Of a DNA stretch of 42,245 nt, positions 32,626-40,228 are shown in pieces (the first letter of the stretch is position 1; every line of letters begins with the position of its first letter). This DNA is from Bacillota bacterium. GTDB taxonomy: Bacteria; Bacillota; Clostridia; Lachnospirales; Lachnospiraceae. The translations under genes were made by a program, and so were the position numbers. Location: assembly GCA_023663285.1 (NCBI GenBank), contig JAMPHT010000029.1:1-42245 (forward strand), given 5' to 3'. A model generated the notes under the pieces. That model saw only the letters and a program-made list of their open reading frames with translations, had not been told where the DNA came from and did not search any database.

Positions 32626-33765
32626 ATGCAGCTACCATATTCTGATACTTTAGAAATTCAATATTTGAGCCGTATATTCGACAATACAAGCGAATGTTAT
32701 AAATTTTTTTGGTTTCAGGCGATTGTCTCAAAGGTGCTTGAGGGCAAAAGCTGTATAACATATGAAGAACTGGTCGATGAAATGATTGCGGATGCGTGGT
32801 ATATGGTGATTGAGTATCATTTGAATCTGGGACCCAGAGATACTTTGGAAAGCCTGGTGCTCTATTTGCAGCAGATATCGCAGCTGAAATCTTCAGAAAA
32901 GAAGGAAAACATCATCAGTTATCTAAAAAACTGTACGGATAAAGAAGTCGCGAAGCGAAAAAGAACATTGACAAAAAATGTTCCGTACCGTATTCAGGCT
33001 CCATTTATGGATAAGGTCAAAGGTAAAGAATGGGATGTGTCGGAAAGCGCGCTTATTTCTAAAATCAACCAGGAACGCAGATTAATGTATTACTTTGATG
33101 CGCTAAACGGTATGCAGACGGTCATACGGCTTAATTCGGAGTGGCTTACATATATACATCACAATCAGGAGATCATAAGCGGTTGGCTGCAGTATAATAT
33201 TGTTACCTATTTACAAAGACGCAATCCGAGTGTTCCGGGGATTGCCGATAAATTATATCCGCCGCAGGAACGGAAGCTGGAGAAGGTTAAAAAATATTGG
33301 AAGTTATTATTGGAGATTCAGCCGATCCACGAAATATATGGGCATATGCTGCTGTCTGAAAAGGATATTTCCATTGACCATTTTGTGCCGTGGTCGTATG
33401 TGGCTCATGACGAATTTTGGAATCTGCATCCTACAACGCGAAGTATCAATAGCAGCAAGAGCAACAATTTACCGGATTGGGATATTTATTTCCCACAGCT
33501 TGCAAGGTTGGAATTTTTTTCTTATGAGATGATGTGGCAATATGATGCTCTGCATAATGAATTTGAAAAATGTGCAAAGGAGCATTTGAACGATAACGCG
33601 GTAAGAAGAAAGATCTATCAAAAGGGGCAGGATTTTACAAGATTTTCCCACGCGTTGGAAGAGATTTTGCAGCCGGTATATCAATCTGCAAAAAATTGTG
33701 GATTTAAGGGTTGGGTCTATAGGGATGTGCAGGATAATGATGAGCGGGACAATATCGTATTATGA
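32626..33765 (+). CDS. HNH endonuclease-domain protein
   Basis: 379-aa protein of mostly helical, A/T-rich coding sequence. The nuclease core is near the C-terminus: SIDHFVPWSY (Asp251-His252), FWNLHPTTRSIN (Asn266, Asn275) and SSKSNNLPD (Lys278), the beta-beta-alpha metal pattern of HNH enzymes of the HNH_4-like type. The N-terminal 230 residues (helical, with a conserved-looking RIQAPFMDK segment) are not recognised and may bind DNA or partner proteins. AAAGGG lies about 12 nt before ATG; 23 bp separate it from the kinase. It is the probable DNA-cutting effector of the operon; no methylation partner of classical type II R-M is evident besides the small methylase coded next. Confidence 0.8.
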   Translation: MQLPYSDTLEIQYLSRIFDNTSECYKFFWFQAIVSKVLEGKSCITYEELVDEMIADAWYMVIEYHLNLGPRDTLESLVLYLQQISQLKSSEKKENIISYLKNCTDKEVAKRKRTLTKNVPYRIQAPFMDKVKGKEWDVSESALISKINQERRLMYYFDALNGMQTVIRLNSEWLTYIHHNQEIISGWLQYNIVTYLQRRNPSVPGIADKLYPPQERKLEKVKKYWKLLLEIQPIHEIYGHMLLSEKDISIDHFVPWSYVAHDEFWNLHPTTRSINSSKSNNLPDWDIYFPQLARLEFFSYEMMWQYDALHNEFEKCAKEHLNDNAVRRKIYQKGQDFTRFSHALEEILQPVYQSAKNCGFKGWVYRDVQDNDERDNIVL

Positions 33766-34345
33766 CAAAAATGCAGAAGAGTTTTGTCGTGCAACAAAAG
33801 ACGCTGACATGAGTTATTGCAGGGATAAATTTTTGCATTTTTTGAACCGGCAGGAGCATATGATTCATATCTTAGATGCAGGCTGCGGAAGCGGACGGGA
33901 TGCAAAAGCATTTTTAGATGCCGGCTATAAAGTAACAGCGTTGGATGCCTCAAGTGAAATATGTAAAGAGGCCGAGAAGCTGGTAAATCAAAAAGTTCTT
34001 TGCATGGGATTTGAGGAAATGCAGTTTCAGCAGGAATTTGACGGAATATGGGCGTGTGCCTCCCTTTTACATATTCCTTATATAGAAATGAGTGAGGTGT
34101 TGAAGCACTTTTGGTATGCCTTAAAAGAAGAAGGGATATTGTATGCTTCTTTTAAATATGGGAAAGGTATGAGAATCGATAAGGGCAGAGCGTTTTATGA
34201 TTATGAAGAGATGGAATTAAAAAATCTTATGATGAGTAATGGGTTTTTGGTAAAGGAGATTTTTATAACGCAAGATGTTCGTGAAAACAGGGAAAGTGAA
34301 CAATGGATCAATGTGTTGGTGGAAAAATTCAAAACGTCAAGATGA
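33737..34345 (+). CDS. Class I SAM-dependent methyltransferase of the kinase-nuclease operon
   Basis: 202-aa Rossmann methyltransferase: ILDAGCGSGRDAKAFLDAGY is motif I, ALDASSE the acidic end of strand 2, and IWACASLLHIPYIEM the motif IV region. No DNA-methylase signature (NPPY/DPPY) is present, so DNA is not an obvious substrate. The N-terminus SYYDKNAEEF is typical of this subgroup. From memory, close relatives occur fused to DEAD-box helicases in genome islands; I could not verify this here. Starts at ATG 33737 or 33740 and overlaps the nuclease gene by about 29 bp, so it is the last gene of the same operon. Confidence 0.8.
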   Translation: MMSGTISYYDKNAEEFCRATKDADMSYCRDKFLHFLNRQEHMIHILDAGCGSGRDAKAFLDAGYKVTALDASSEICKEAEKLVNQKVLCMGFEEMQFQQEFDGIWACASLLHIPYIEMSEVLKHFWYALKEEGILYASFKYGKGMRIDKGRAFYDYEEMELKNLMMSNGFLVKEIFITQDVRENRESEQWINVLVEKFKTSR

Positions 34346-34418
34346 AGTTTTGGATGAAGTTTTGGAAAATAGGATTGTAAAAGAATTAGAAAAAGAGGCA
34401 GATAAGCGTCCATTATAG
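34338..34418 (+). other. Coding-like remnant with 12-bp tandem repeat after the methyltransferase
   Basis: GATGAAGTTTTG occurs twice in tandem (34341-34352, 34353-34364), spanning the methyltransferase stop codon. In the +1 frame relative to that gene the sequence stays open through DEVLDEVLENRIVKELEKE to TAG 34416-34418, with coding-like composition. It may be the tail of another gene or a frameshifted extension. Together with the fall in A/T content after 34430, it marks the right edge of the accessory segment. Confidence 0.4.
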
Positions 34419-34450
34419 ATCAGCTTCAGAAAGGGAACAGGAGAGATCAC

Positions 34451-36916
34451 ATGAGCAGACTATGGTATGAGCAGCCGGCGGCTGAGTGGGAAGAGGCGCT
34501 GCCCATAGGCAGCGGCAGGCTGGGGGCAATGGTGTATGGCGGGACAGATGCCGAGCAGCTTCAACTGAACGAGGAGAGCATATGGTATGGCGGCAGAGTA
34601 GACCGGATAAACCCTGATTTCAAGAGGAATCTGCCTTTGATTCGGGAATATCTGGATCAGGGACAGATTGCGAAAGCAGAGCGTTTGATGGACAAGGCCA
34701 TGACAGGATGTCCGGACAGTATGCACCCGTACCAGACCTTAGGTGAGATCGCTTTCAAGTTTTATGGCATAGACAGAGAAAATGTCACAGCTTACACCCG
34801 AACGCTGGATCTGGACAGGGCGGTGGCGCGCACACAGTTCAGGGTGGGCGAGACCCTTTACTGCAGGGAGATCTTTGCCTCCCATCCGGCGGACTGTATT
34901 ATTATGCGGTTTACGGCGGATGGACCCGGCACGGTGGATTTTACCGCCAGAATGCGTCGGGGGAAATTTTTTGACGGCGTAAGACGGTACGGGGATGATG
35001 CTGTTGAACTCTATGGAAATCTGGGCAGGGGCGGATATGAATTCTCCATGATGCTGCAGGCGGAAGCAGTGGGGCAGGGGAAAGTCACTGCGCTGGGGGA
35101 GAGTCTTGACGCCGCGGGTGCAAAAGAGGTTATTTTGTATTTTACCGCGGACACCACCTATCATTACGGAATACAGGAGCAAAACGCGTGGGTGGCAAAT
35201 TTCAAGGAAAAATTTGCGGAGAAGGGCTTCAGCCTGCCTGTAGATGGGGAAACTGCAGTGAAAAATAGAACGTCGCCATCCTTTTGTCCCGCCGCGGCGC
35301 ATTACTTGGGTCTGGCGCAGCGGCAGGACATTCCGGAATATGAGAGGCTGGAGTATCTGACCCAGGCGGCGCTGCAGACGCTGCTGCACAACAATCTGAC
35401 GGCCCGAATCCAGAGGGCGTCAGAGAAAAAGTATCAGGGACTGCTGGCGGAGCACATAGCGGATCACAGCGCTCTTTACGATAGGTTTGCCTTTGAACTG
35501 GAGGGCGTCGAAGCCTTTGACAGTCTGCCCACGGATAAGCGGCTGGAGCAGGCGAAGGAAGGCAGGGCGGATGTGGGCTTAAGCAAGCTGCTCTTTGATT
35601 TCGGCAGGTATCTGACTATCAGCTGCAGCCGGGAAGGCGGGCTTCCGTCCACCCTGCAGGGGCTTTGGAACAAAGACTTTACGCCACCCTGGGACAGCAA
35701 GTATACCATTAATATCAACACGGAAATGAATTACTGGCACGTGGAGAGCTGTAACCTTTCCCGGTGTCATATGCCGCTGTTTGACCTGCTGGAAAAGGTG
35801 CAGATAACCGGCAGGCGCACCGCACGGGAGATGTACGGCTGCCGGGGCTTTGTGGCTCACCACAACACGGACGTCCACGGCGATTCCGCACCCCAGGACA
35901 TCTGGTATCCCGGTTCTTATTGGACCATGGGGGCGGCATGGCTTGCCACTCACCTCTGGACCCATTATCAATACACGCTGGACGAAACGTTTTTAAAAAG
36001 GGCGTTCCCTGTTCTGGCGGAGGCGGCATTGTTCTTTGTGGATTTTCTGATCGAGCGGAACGGTTATCTGGTGACAAGCCCCTCTGTTTCCCCGGAAAAT
36101 TCTTACAGGCTGCCGAATGGTGAGAAAGGCTCCTGCTGCGTGGGAGCCACTATGGACAATCAGATCCTGAGGCACCTCTTTACGGGCTGTCTGGGCGCAT
36201 GGGAGGCGTTGGGAGAGAAAGAGCCGGAGGGCTGTGAGATTGCGGATGTTGAAAGTATTCCGGAGCTGATGGAGCAGATTCGGAATTGCAGGGACAGGCT
36301 GACCCCCACGCAGATCAGCGACAGCGGCAGGATCATGGAGTGGCAGCAGGATCATGAGGAGGTGGAGCCGGGACATAGGCATATTTCCCATCTTTATGGT
36401 CTGTATCCCGGAGGAGAGATCACCGTGGATGGCACGCCCAAGCTGGCTGCGGCGGCGCGAAAGACGCTGGAATACAGGCTTTCTCATGGAGGCGGCCACA
36501 CGGGCTGGAGCAGGGCATGGATCATGAATCATTATGCCAGCCTCTGGGACGGTGAAGCGGCTTATGAAAATATTGAGAAGATGCTGGGCCAGTCTACTTA
36601 TCCCAATATGTTTGACCGGCACCCGCCCTTTCAGATAGACGGTAACTTCGGAGCCTGCGCGGCAATGAGCGGTATGCTGGCACAGAGCAGTCTGGGGAGA
36701 GCGGTGCTGCTTCCCGCGCTGCCAAAGGCATGGAAGGCGGGTTCTGTCAGGGGTCTAAGACTGGCAGGAAATGCAGAATTATATATGACATGGAAGGAAG
36801 GACGGCTTACTACTGCGGAGATCCATGCTGACAGTGATTATGACGCGGATGTCATATGCGGCGAAAAGCGGATACATATTACCCTAGGAGCGGGCCAGAG
36901 CAGTATTATCATGTGA
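34451..36916 (+). CDS. GH95 alpha-L-fucosidase
   Basis: 821-aa glycoside hydrolase family 95 enzyme that inverts alpha-1,2-linked fucose (or, in some members, galactose) on host glycans. The N-terminal beta-domain opens with YEQPAAEWEEALPIGSGRLGAMV and LNEESIWYGG. The (alpha/alpha)6 barrel contains NINTEMNYW (catalytic Asn pair), EWQQDHEEVEPGHRHISHLYGLYPG with the general-acid Glu, and FQIDGNFGACAAM with the conserved Asp. There is no signal peptide, so it acts on oligosaccharides after uptake. SD GAGAG-like sequence before ATG. It pairs with the GH2 gene downstream, pointing to mucin-type or N-glycan fragment degradation. Confidence 0.92.
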   Translation: MSRLWYEQPAAEWEEALPIGSGRLGAMVYGGTDAEQLQLNEESIWYGGRVDRINPDFKRNLPLIREYLDQGQIAKAERLMDKAMTGCPDSMHPYQTLGEIAFKFYGIDRENVTAYTRTLDLDRAVARTQFRVGETLYCREIFASHPADCIIMRFTADGPGTVDFTARMRRGKFFDGVRRYGDDAVELYGNLGRGGYEFSMMLQAEAVGQGKVTALGESLDAAGAKEVILYFTADTTYHYGIQEQNAWVANFKEKFAEKGFSLPVDGETAVKNRTSPSFCPAAAHYLGLAQRQDIPEYERLEYLTQAALQTLLHNNLTARIQRASEKKYQGLLAEHIADHSALYDRFAFELEGVEAFDSLPTDKRLEQAKEGRADVGLSKLLFDFGRYLTISCSREGGLPSTLQGLWNKDFTPPWDSKYTININTEMNYWHVESCNLSRCHMPLFDLLEKVQITGRRTAREMYGCRGFVAHHNTDVHGDSAPQDIWYPGSYWTMGAAWLATHLWTHYQYTLDETFLKRAFPVLAEAALFFVDFLIERNGYLVTSPSVSPENSYRLPNGEKGSCCVGATMDNQILRHLFTGCLGAWEALGEKEPEGCEIADVESIPELMEQIRNCRDRLTPTQISDSGRIMEWQQDHEEVEPGHRHISHLYGLYPGGEITVDGTPKLAAAARKTLEYRLSHGGGHTGWSRAWIMNHYASLWDGEAAYENIEKMLGQSTYPNMFDRHPPFQIDGNFGACAAMSGMLAQSSLGRAVLLPALPKAWKAGSVRGLRLAGNAELYMTWKEGRLTTAEIHADSDYDADVICGEKRIHITLGAGQSSIIM

Positions 36917-36972
36917 GCGGAGCAGGTGAATGACTGTGGAGAGAGTAAGTAGCGGATGCCTGCGGAAGGTGT

Positions 36973-37152
36973 AAATATGCGTAGACGGGAAGCGGGCAGG
37001 ATGCAGGCAGCCGCAAATATGCGCAGGCGGAATGCAGGCAGCAGGCAGCGGTAAATATGTGCAGGCGGAATGCAGGCAGCCGCAAATATACGCAGGCGAA
37101 ATGCGGGAAGCAGGCAGCGGTAAATATGTGCGGACAGAAAGGGACAGACTAT
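36973..37152 (+). repeat. Imperfect tandem repeats between the two glycosidase genes
   Basis: Units beginning AAATATG/AAATATA at 36973, 37015, 37053, 37084 and 37122 carry variants of CGCAGGCGGAATGCAGGCAGC. The spacing alternates (38, 31, 38), so the last two 69-bp blocks (37015-37083 and 37084-37152) are duplicates of a two-part unit. It occupies almost the whole intergenic space and reaches the start of the GH2 gene. It is not a CRISPR: the units adjoin and vary. Confidence 0.85.
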
Positions 37153-39793
37153 GTATACCCAGAACTTGGACAGTGATTCATGCAGATGGAGCTTATATGT
37201 GGACGGAAAAGGGGAGGGGATTCCTGCCGGGGTGCCGGGAAGCGTCTATCAGGCGCTTCTGGACAATGGGAAAATGGAAGATCCCTATTATCGCGACAAC
37301 GAGTTAAAGGCGTTGGCGCTGATGGACAGGGACTATACCTACAGGACGGAATTTGAGCTATCGGACCGGCTGCGGGACTGCGCACAGATATTGCTGCGGT
37401 TTGAGGGAATTGACACGGTGGCGGATATCCTCCTGAACGGCAGTCTCCTTGACTCGGTCTGCAATATGCACCGAACCTTTGAATATCCGGTAAAGGAGCT
37501 TTTGCGTGAGGGCAAAAATGAGCTTGAGGTCGTGCTGCATTCTCCCACCCGGTATATACAGGAGGCGTATGACCGCCGTTTTATCGACGGCAGCTCAGAC
37601 GCCATGAGAGGATTTTCCTATCTCAGAAAGGCTCACTGTATGTTCGGCTGGGACTGGGGTCCCCGCCTGCCGGATGCGGGGATCTGGCGGAACGTAAGTC
37701 TGATAGGGTATGATACTGCCAGGCTGGACGGGGTTTATATTACCCAGGAGCACAGCGGGGGAAAAGTAAAACTGAGATTCCGGGTGGATGTGGACAAGCC
37801 GGGCGAAGAGCGGATTTTGTCCTTTGGAAGGGACGAAAGGAAACTGACAGGGCTGTCATATACCGTAAAAGTCACGGGTCCGGCGGGAGAAATATATGAA
37901 CTGAAGCATAGCTTTGCCGAAATATCGAGTGGCCGGAAAGCTCCGGAGGCTGCAGGATACGGGCGTCCGCACAGCTTTGAAGGATTGGGATCCACCGGCA
38001 TTGCCTTGCCGGAGCTGCTCATCCCAGCACCCAGGCTCTGGTGGCCCAACGGTTACGGAGAGCAGCCTCTTTATCAGGTGGAGGTAGTTCTGGAGCGGGA
38101 AAGTGAAATCCTGGACAGCTGGAAAAAACGGATCGGCCTGCGCACTCTTACCGTACATATTGAGAAAGATGCGTACGGCGAGACTTTTGCCCATGAGATC
38201 AATGGAGTGCAGATCTTTGCCATGGGAGCGGATTATATTCCGGAGGACAATATTCTGCCCAGAGTGACGCCGGAGCGGACAAGGGAATTGCTGATGCAGG
38301 CGAAGAACGCTCATTTTAACTGCATCCGGGTGTGGGGCGGCGGGTATTACCCCGGTGATGATTTCTGGGACGCCTGTGACGAACTGGGGCTGATCGTGTG
38401 GGAGGACTTCATGTTTGCCTGCGCGGTGTACCAACTGACGGAAGAATTTGAGGAAAATATTACAGCGGAGTTTATCGACAACATAAAGCGCATCCGGCAT
38501 CATGCCAGCCTGGCGCTGTGGTGCGGCAACAATGAGATGGAATCCTTTGTGGAGAGCGGTCTCTGGGTCAGCAGGCAGCAGGAGCGGGCCGATTACATCA
38601 AGATGTACGAGTACATTATCCCGAAAGTGCTGAAGGAGCATGATCCCAATACCTTTTACTGGCCCTCCAGTCCTTCTTCAGGGGGAAGCTTCGACCACCC
38701 TAATGACCCTGACAGGGGAGATACCCATTATTGGGACGTCTGGCATGGAAACAAGCCTATCACGGAGTTTCGGAAATTCTTCTTCCGGTATGTGTCTGAG
38801 TTTGGCTTCCAGTCCTTTCCGCTGCTGAAAACCGTGGAGACCTTTGCGGAGCCGGAGGACAGAAATATATTTTCCTATGTTATGGAAAAACATCAGCGCA
38901 ACAGCTCGGCAAACGGTAAGATCATGAATTATATGGAGCAGACCTATCTGTATCCCGGCAGCTTCGACCTGACGCTCTATGCGTCCCAGCTTCTGCAGGC
39001 GGAGGCCCTGCGGTATGGCGTTGAGCATTTCAGGCGAAACAGGGGAAGGTGCATGGGGACTATCATATGGCAGCTCAACGATTGCTGGCCGGTGGCAAGC
39101 TGGGCCACCATTGATTATTGCGGGAGATGGAAAGCGGCCCAGTATTATGCGAAGCGGTTTTTCGCGCCTGTTCTGATCTCCTGTCAGGAGGAAGGGATCC
39201 TCACCCAGGACACTGATCCTAATGCCCAGCCCTATGAGGTGAAGAGATCCATTCGCCTGAATATAGCCAATGAGACCGTAGAAGAAAAGAGACTTCGGGT
39301 GGAATGGAATCTGCGGAACAGCCGGGGAGAGATCCTCAGGGGTGGCGACGCACTGGTCACGGTGCCCGGACTTTCTGCAGTCTGGCTGGAAAAGCAGGAC
39401 TGCATGGATGCGGACCTGTATGAAAATTATGTGAGCTATGAATGCTGGGAGGCAGACGGAGAAAGCGTGATCGGAGCGTCGGGCCGCGAGAAAGACAGTT
39501 CAAAGGGGGCAATCGAAAGCGCCGAGGAGCTGCCGCTGTCCTCCGGCACAGTCCTGTTTTGTCCGCCCAAGCATTTTCATTTTGCAGATCCCGGCCTTAC
39601 TGTGGAAGCGGATGGCGACGAGCTGATCGTCACAGCAAGAGCCTATGCAAAATCAGTGGAGGTCCAGAATGAAAATCAGGATATGCTGCTCTCGGACAAT
39701 TATTTTGACATGAACGGAGGGACCAGAAGGCTTAAAATCATAAAGGGCCGCCCTGTGGGGCTGAAGATCAGAAGCGTGTACGATATACGGTAA
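37151..39793 (+). CDS. GH2 beta-mannosidase
   Basis: 880-aa retaining glycosidase of family 2. The N-terminal sugar-binding domain includes FEGIDTVADILLNG and FGWDWGPRLPDAGIWR, the typical beta-mannosidase form. The TIM barrel carries NCIRVWGGGYY, the acid/base in LWCGNNEMES and the nucleophile Glu in VSEFGFQSFP. WQLNDCWPVASWATIDY is the late conserved substrate-site segment. The W-CGNNE and F-GWDWGP patterns favour beta-mannosidase over beta-galactosidase. There is no signal peptide, so it should act in the cytoplasm on imported manno-oligosaccharides, for example the N-glycan core. The start has GGGAC only; tandem repeats lie directly upstream. A strong hairpin terminator follows. Confidence 0.92.
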   Translation: MYTQNLDSDSCRWSLYVDGKGEGIPAGVPGSVYQALLDNGKMEDPYYRDNELKALALMDRDYTYRTEFELSDRLRDCAQILLRFEGIDTVADILLNGSLLDSVCNMHRTFEYPVKELLREGKNELEVVLHSPTRYIQEAYDRRFIDGSSDAMRGFSYLRKAHCMFGWDWGPRLPDAGIWRNVSLIGYDTARLDGVYITQEHSGGKVKLRFRVDVDKPGEERILSFGRDERKLTGLSYTVKVTGPAGEIYELKHSFAEISSGRKAPEAAGYGRPHSFEGLGSTGIALPELLIPAPRLWWPNGYGEQPLYQVEVVLERESEILDSWKKRIGLRTLTVHIEKDAYGETFAHEINGVQIFAMGADYIPEDNILPRVTPERTRELLMQAKNAHFNCIRVWGGGYYPGDDFWDACDELGLIVWEDFMFACAVYQLTEEFEENITAEFIDNIKRIRHHASLALWCGNNEMESFVESGLWVSRQQERADYIKMYEYIIPKVLKEHDPNTFYWPSSPSSGGSFDHPNDPDRGDTHYWDVWHGNKPITEFRKFFFRYVSEFGFQSFPLLKTVETFAEPEDRNIFSYVMEKHQRNSSANGKIMNYMEQTYLYPGSFDLTLYASQLLQAEALRYGVEHFRRNRGRCMGTIIWQLNDCWPVASWATIDYCGRWKAAQYYAKRFFAPVLISCQEEGILTQDTDPNAQPYEVKRSIRLNIANETVEEKRLRVEWNLRNSRGEILRGGDALVTVPGLSAVWLEKQDCMDADLYENYVSYECWEADGESVIGASGREKDSSKGAIESAEELPLSSGTVLFCPPKHFHFADPGLTVEADGDELIVTARAYAKSVEVQNENQDMLLSDNYFDMNGGTRRLKIIKGRPVGLKIRSVYDIR

Positions 39794-39898
39794 CGCCGCC
39801 TGAAAACGGATAGAATGAAAGGCTGGAAGGATACCGATGATCAATGCGGCGGTATCTATATGTGCCGAACAGTGAAAAATTACCCCAGAAAAGGGAGG

Positions 39899-39929
39899 AT
39901 GCCAAGGAACCGGGTTCCTTGGCATTTAT
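39899..39929 (+). terminator. Intrinsic terminator after the GH2 gene
   Basis: A 12-bp perfect stem (39899-39910 with 39914-39925, core GCCAAGGAAC) with a CGG loop, followed by TTATT. From here to 40122 I see A/T-rich sequence with no gene or recognised motif. Confidence 0.85.
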
Positions 39930-40122
39930 TATGAAAAAGTTATTTAGTAAAAAGTAACTGTGATTGGCTTGTTGTTTTGTTCCTTGCTTCGTTGCATGGT
40001 CTTAGTATAGGCCAAGAAAATGTCCAAAGAATGATGATAAATTTAAAAAAGCTTGAATGAATTGTAAATAAAATATGAACGCTGATCCTGACGAAAGGGG
40101 TGAGCTGTAAGAGCGTGGGATA

Positions 40123-40151
40123 TTGATAAATGCTGGAGTATATGCTATATT
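40123..40151 (+). promoter_or_regulatory. Promoter of the hsd operon
   Basis: TTGATA (40123-40128), 17-bp spacer, TATATT (40146-40151). Transcription would start near 40158, upstream of a short leader frame and hsdM. Confidence 0.65.
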
Positions 40152-40174
40152 TTAAACAGGAAGGAATAGGATAT

Positions 40175-40228
40175 ATGGTAGATAAGCTTGTAAATGTGGA
40201 GGCTGATTATGGCAGCAGGAACAACTAA
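40175..40228 (+). CDS. Possible 17-aa leader peptide overlapping the hsdM start
   Basis: ATG 40175 follows AGGAAGGAATAGGAT, a better ribosome binding site than many here. It codes for MVDKLVNVEADYGSRNN and stops at 40228, 20 bp inside hsdM in another frame. Its translation would run across the hsdM SD and start, so it could couple or limit HsdM production. It may equally be chance. Confidence 0.35.
   Translation: MVDKLVNVEADYGSRNN

Noticed and set aside
36973-37152. CRISPR-like repeat array
   Set aside because: Units adjoin without unique spacers, vary in length (31-42 bp) and no cas genes are present; it is a minisatellite.
37032-37307. 91-aa frame through the tandem repeats
   Set aside because: It is produced by the repeat units and runs into the GH2 gene in another frame.
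37151-39793. Beta-galactosidase (LacZ-type) assignment for the GH2 gene
   Set aside because: WCGNNE, FGWDWGP and the C-terminal WQLNDCWP pattern fit beta-mannosidase better than LacZ.
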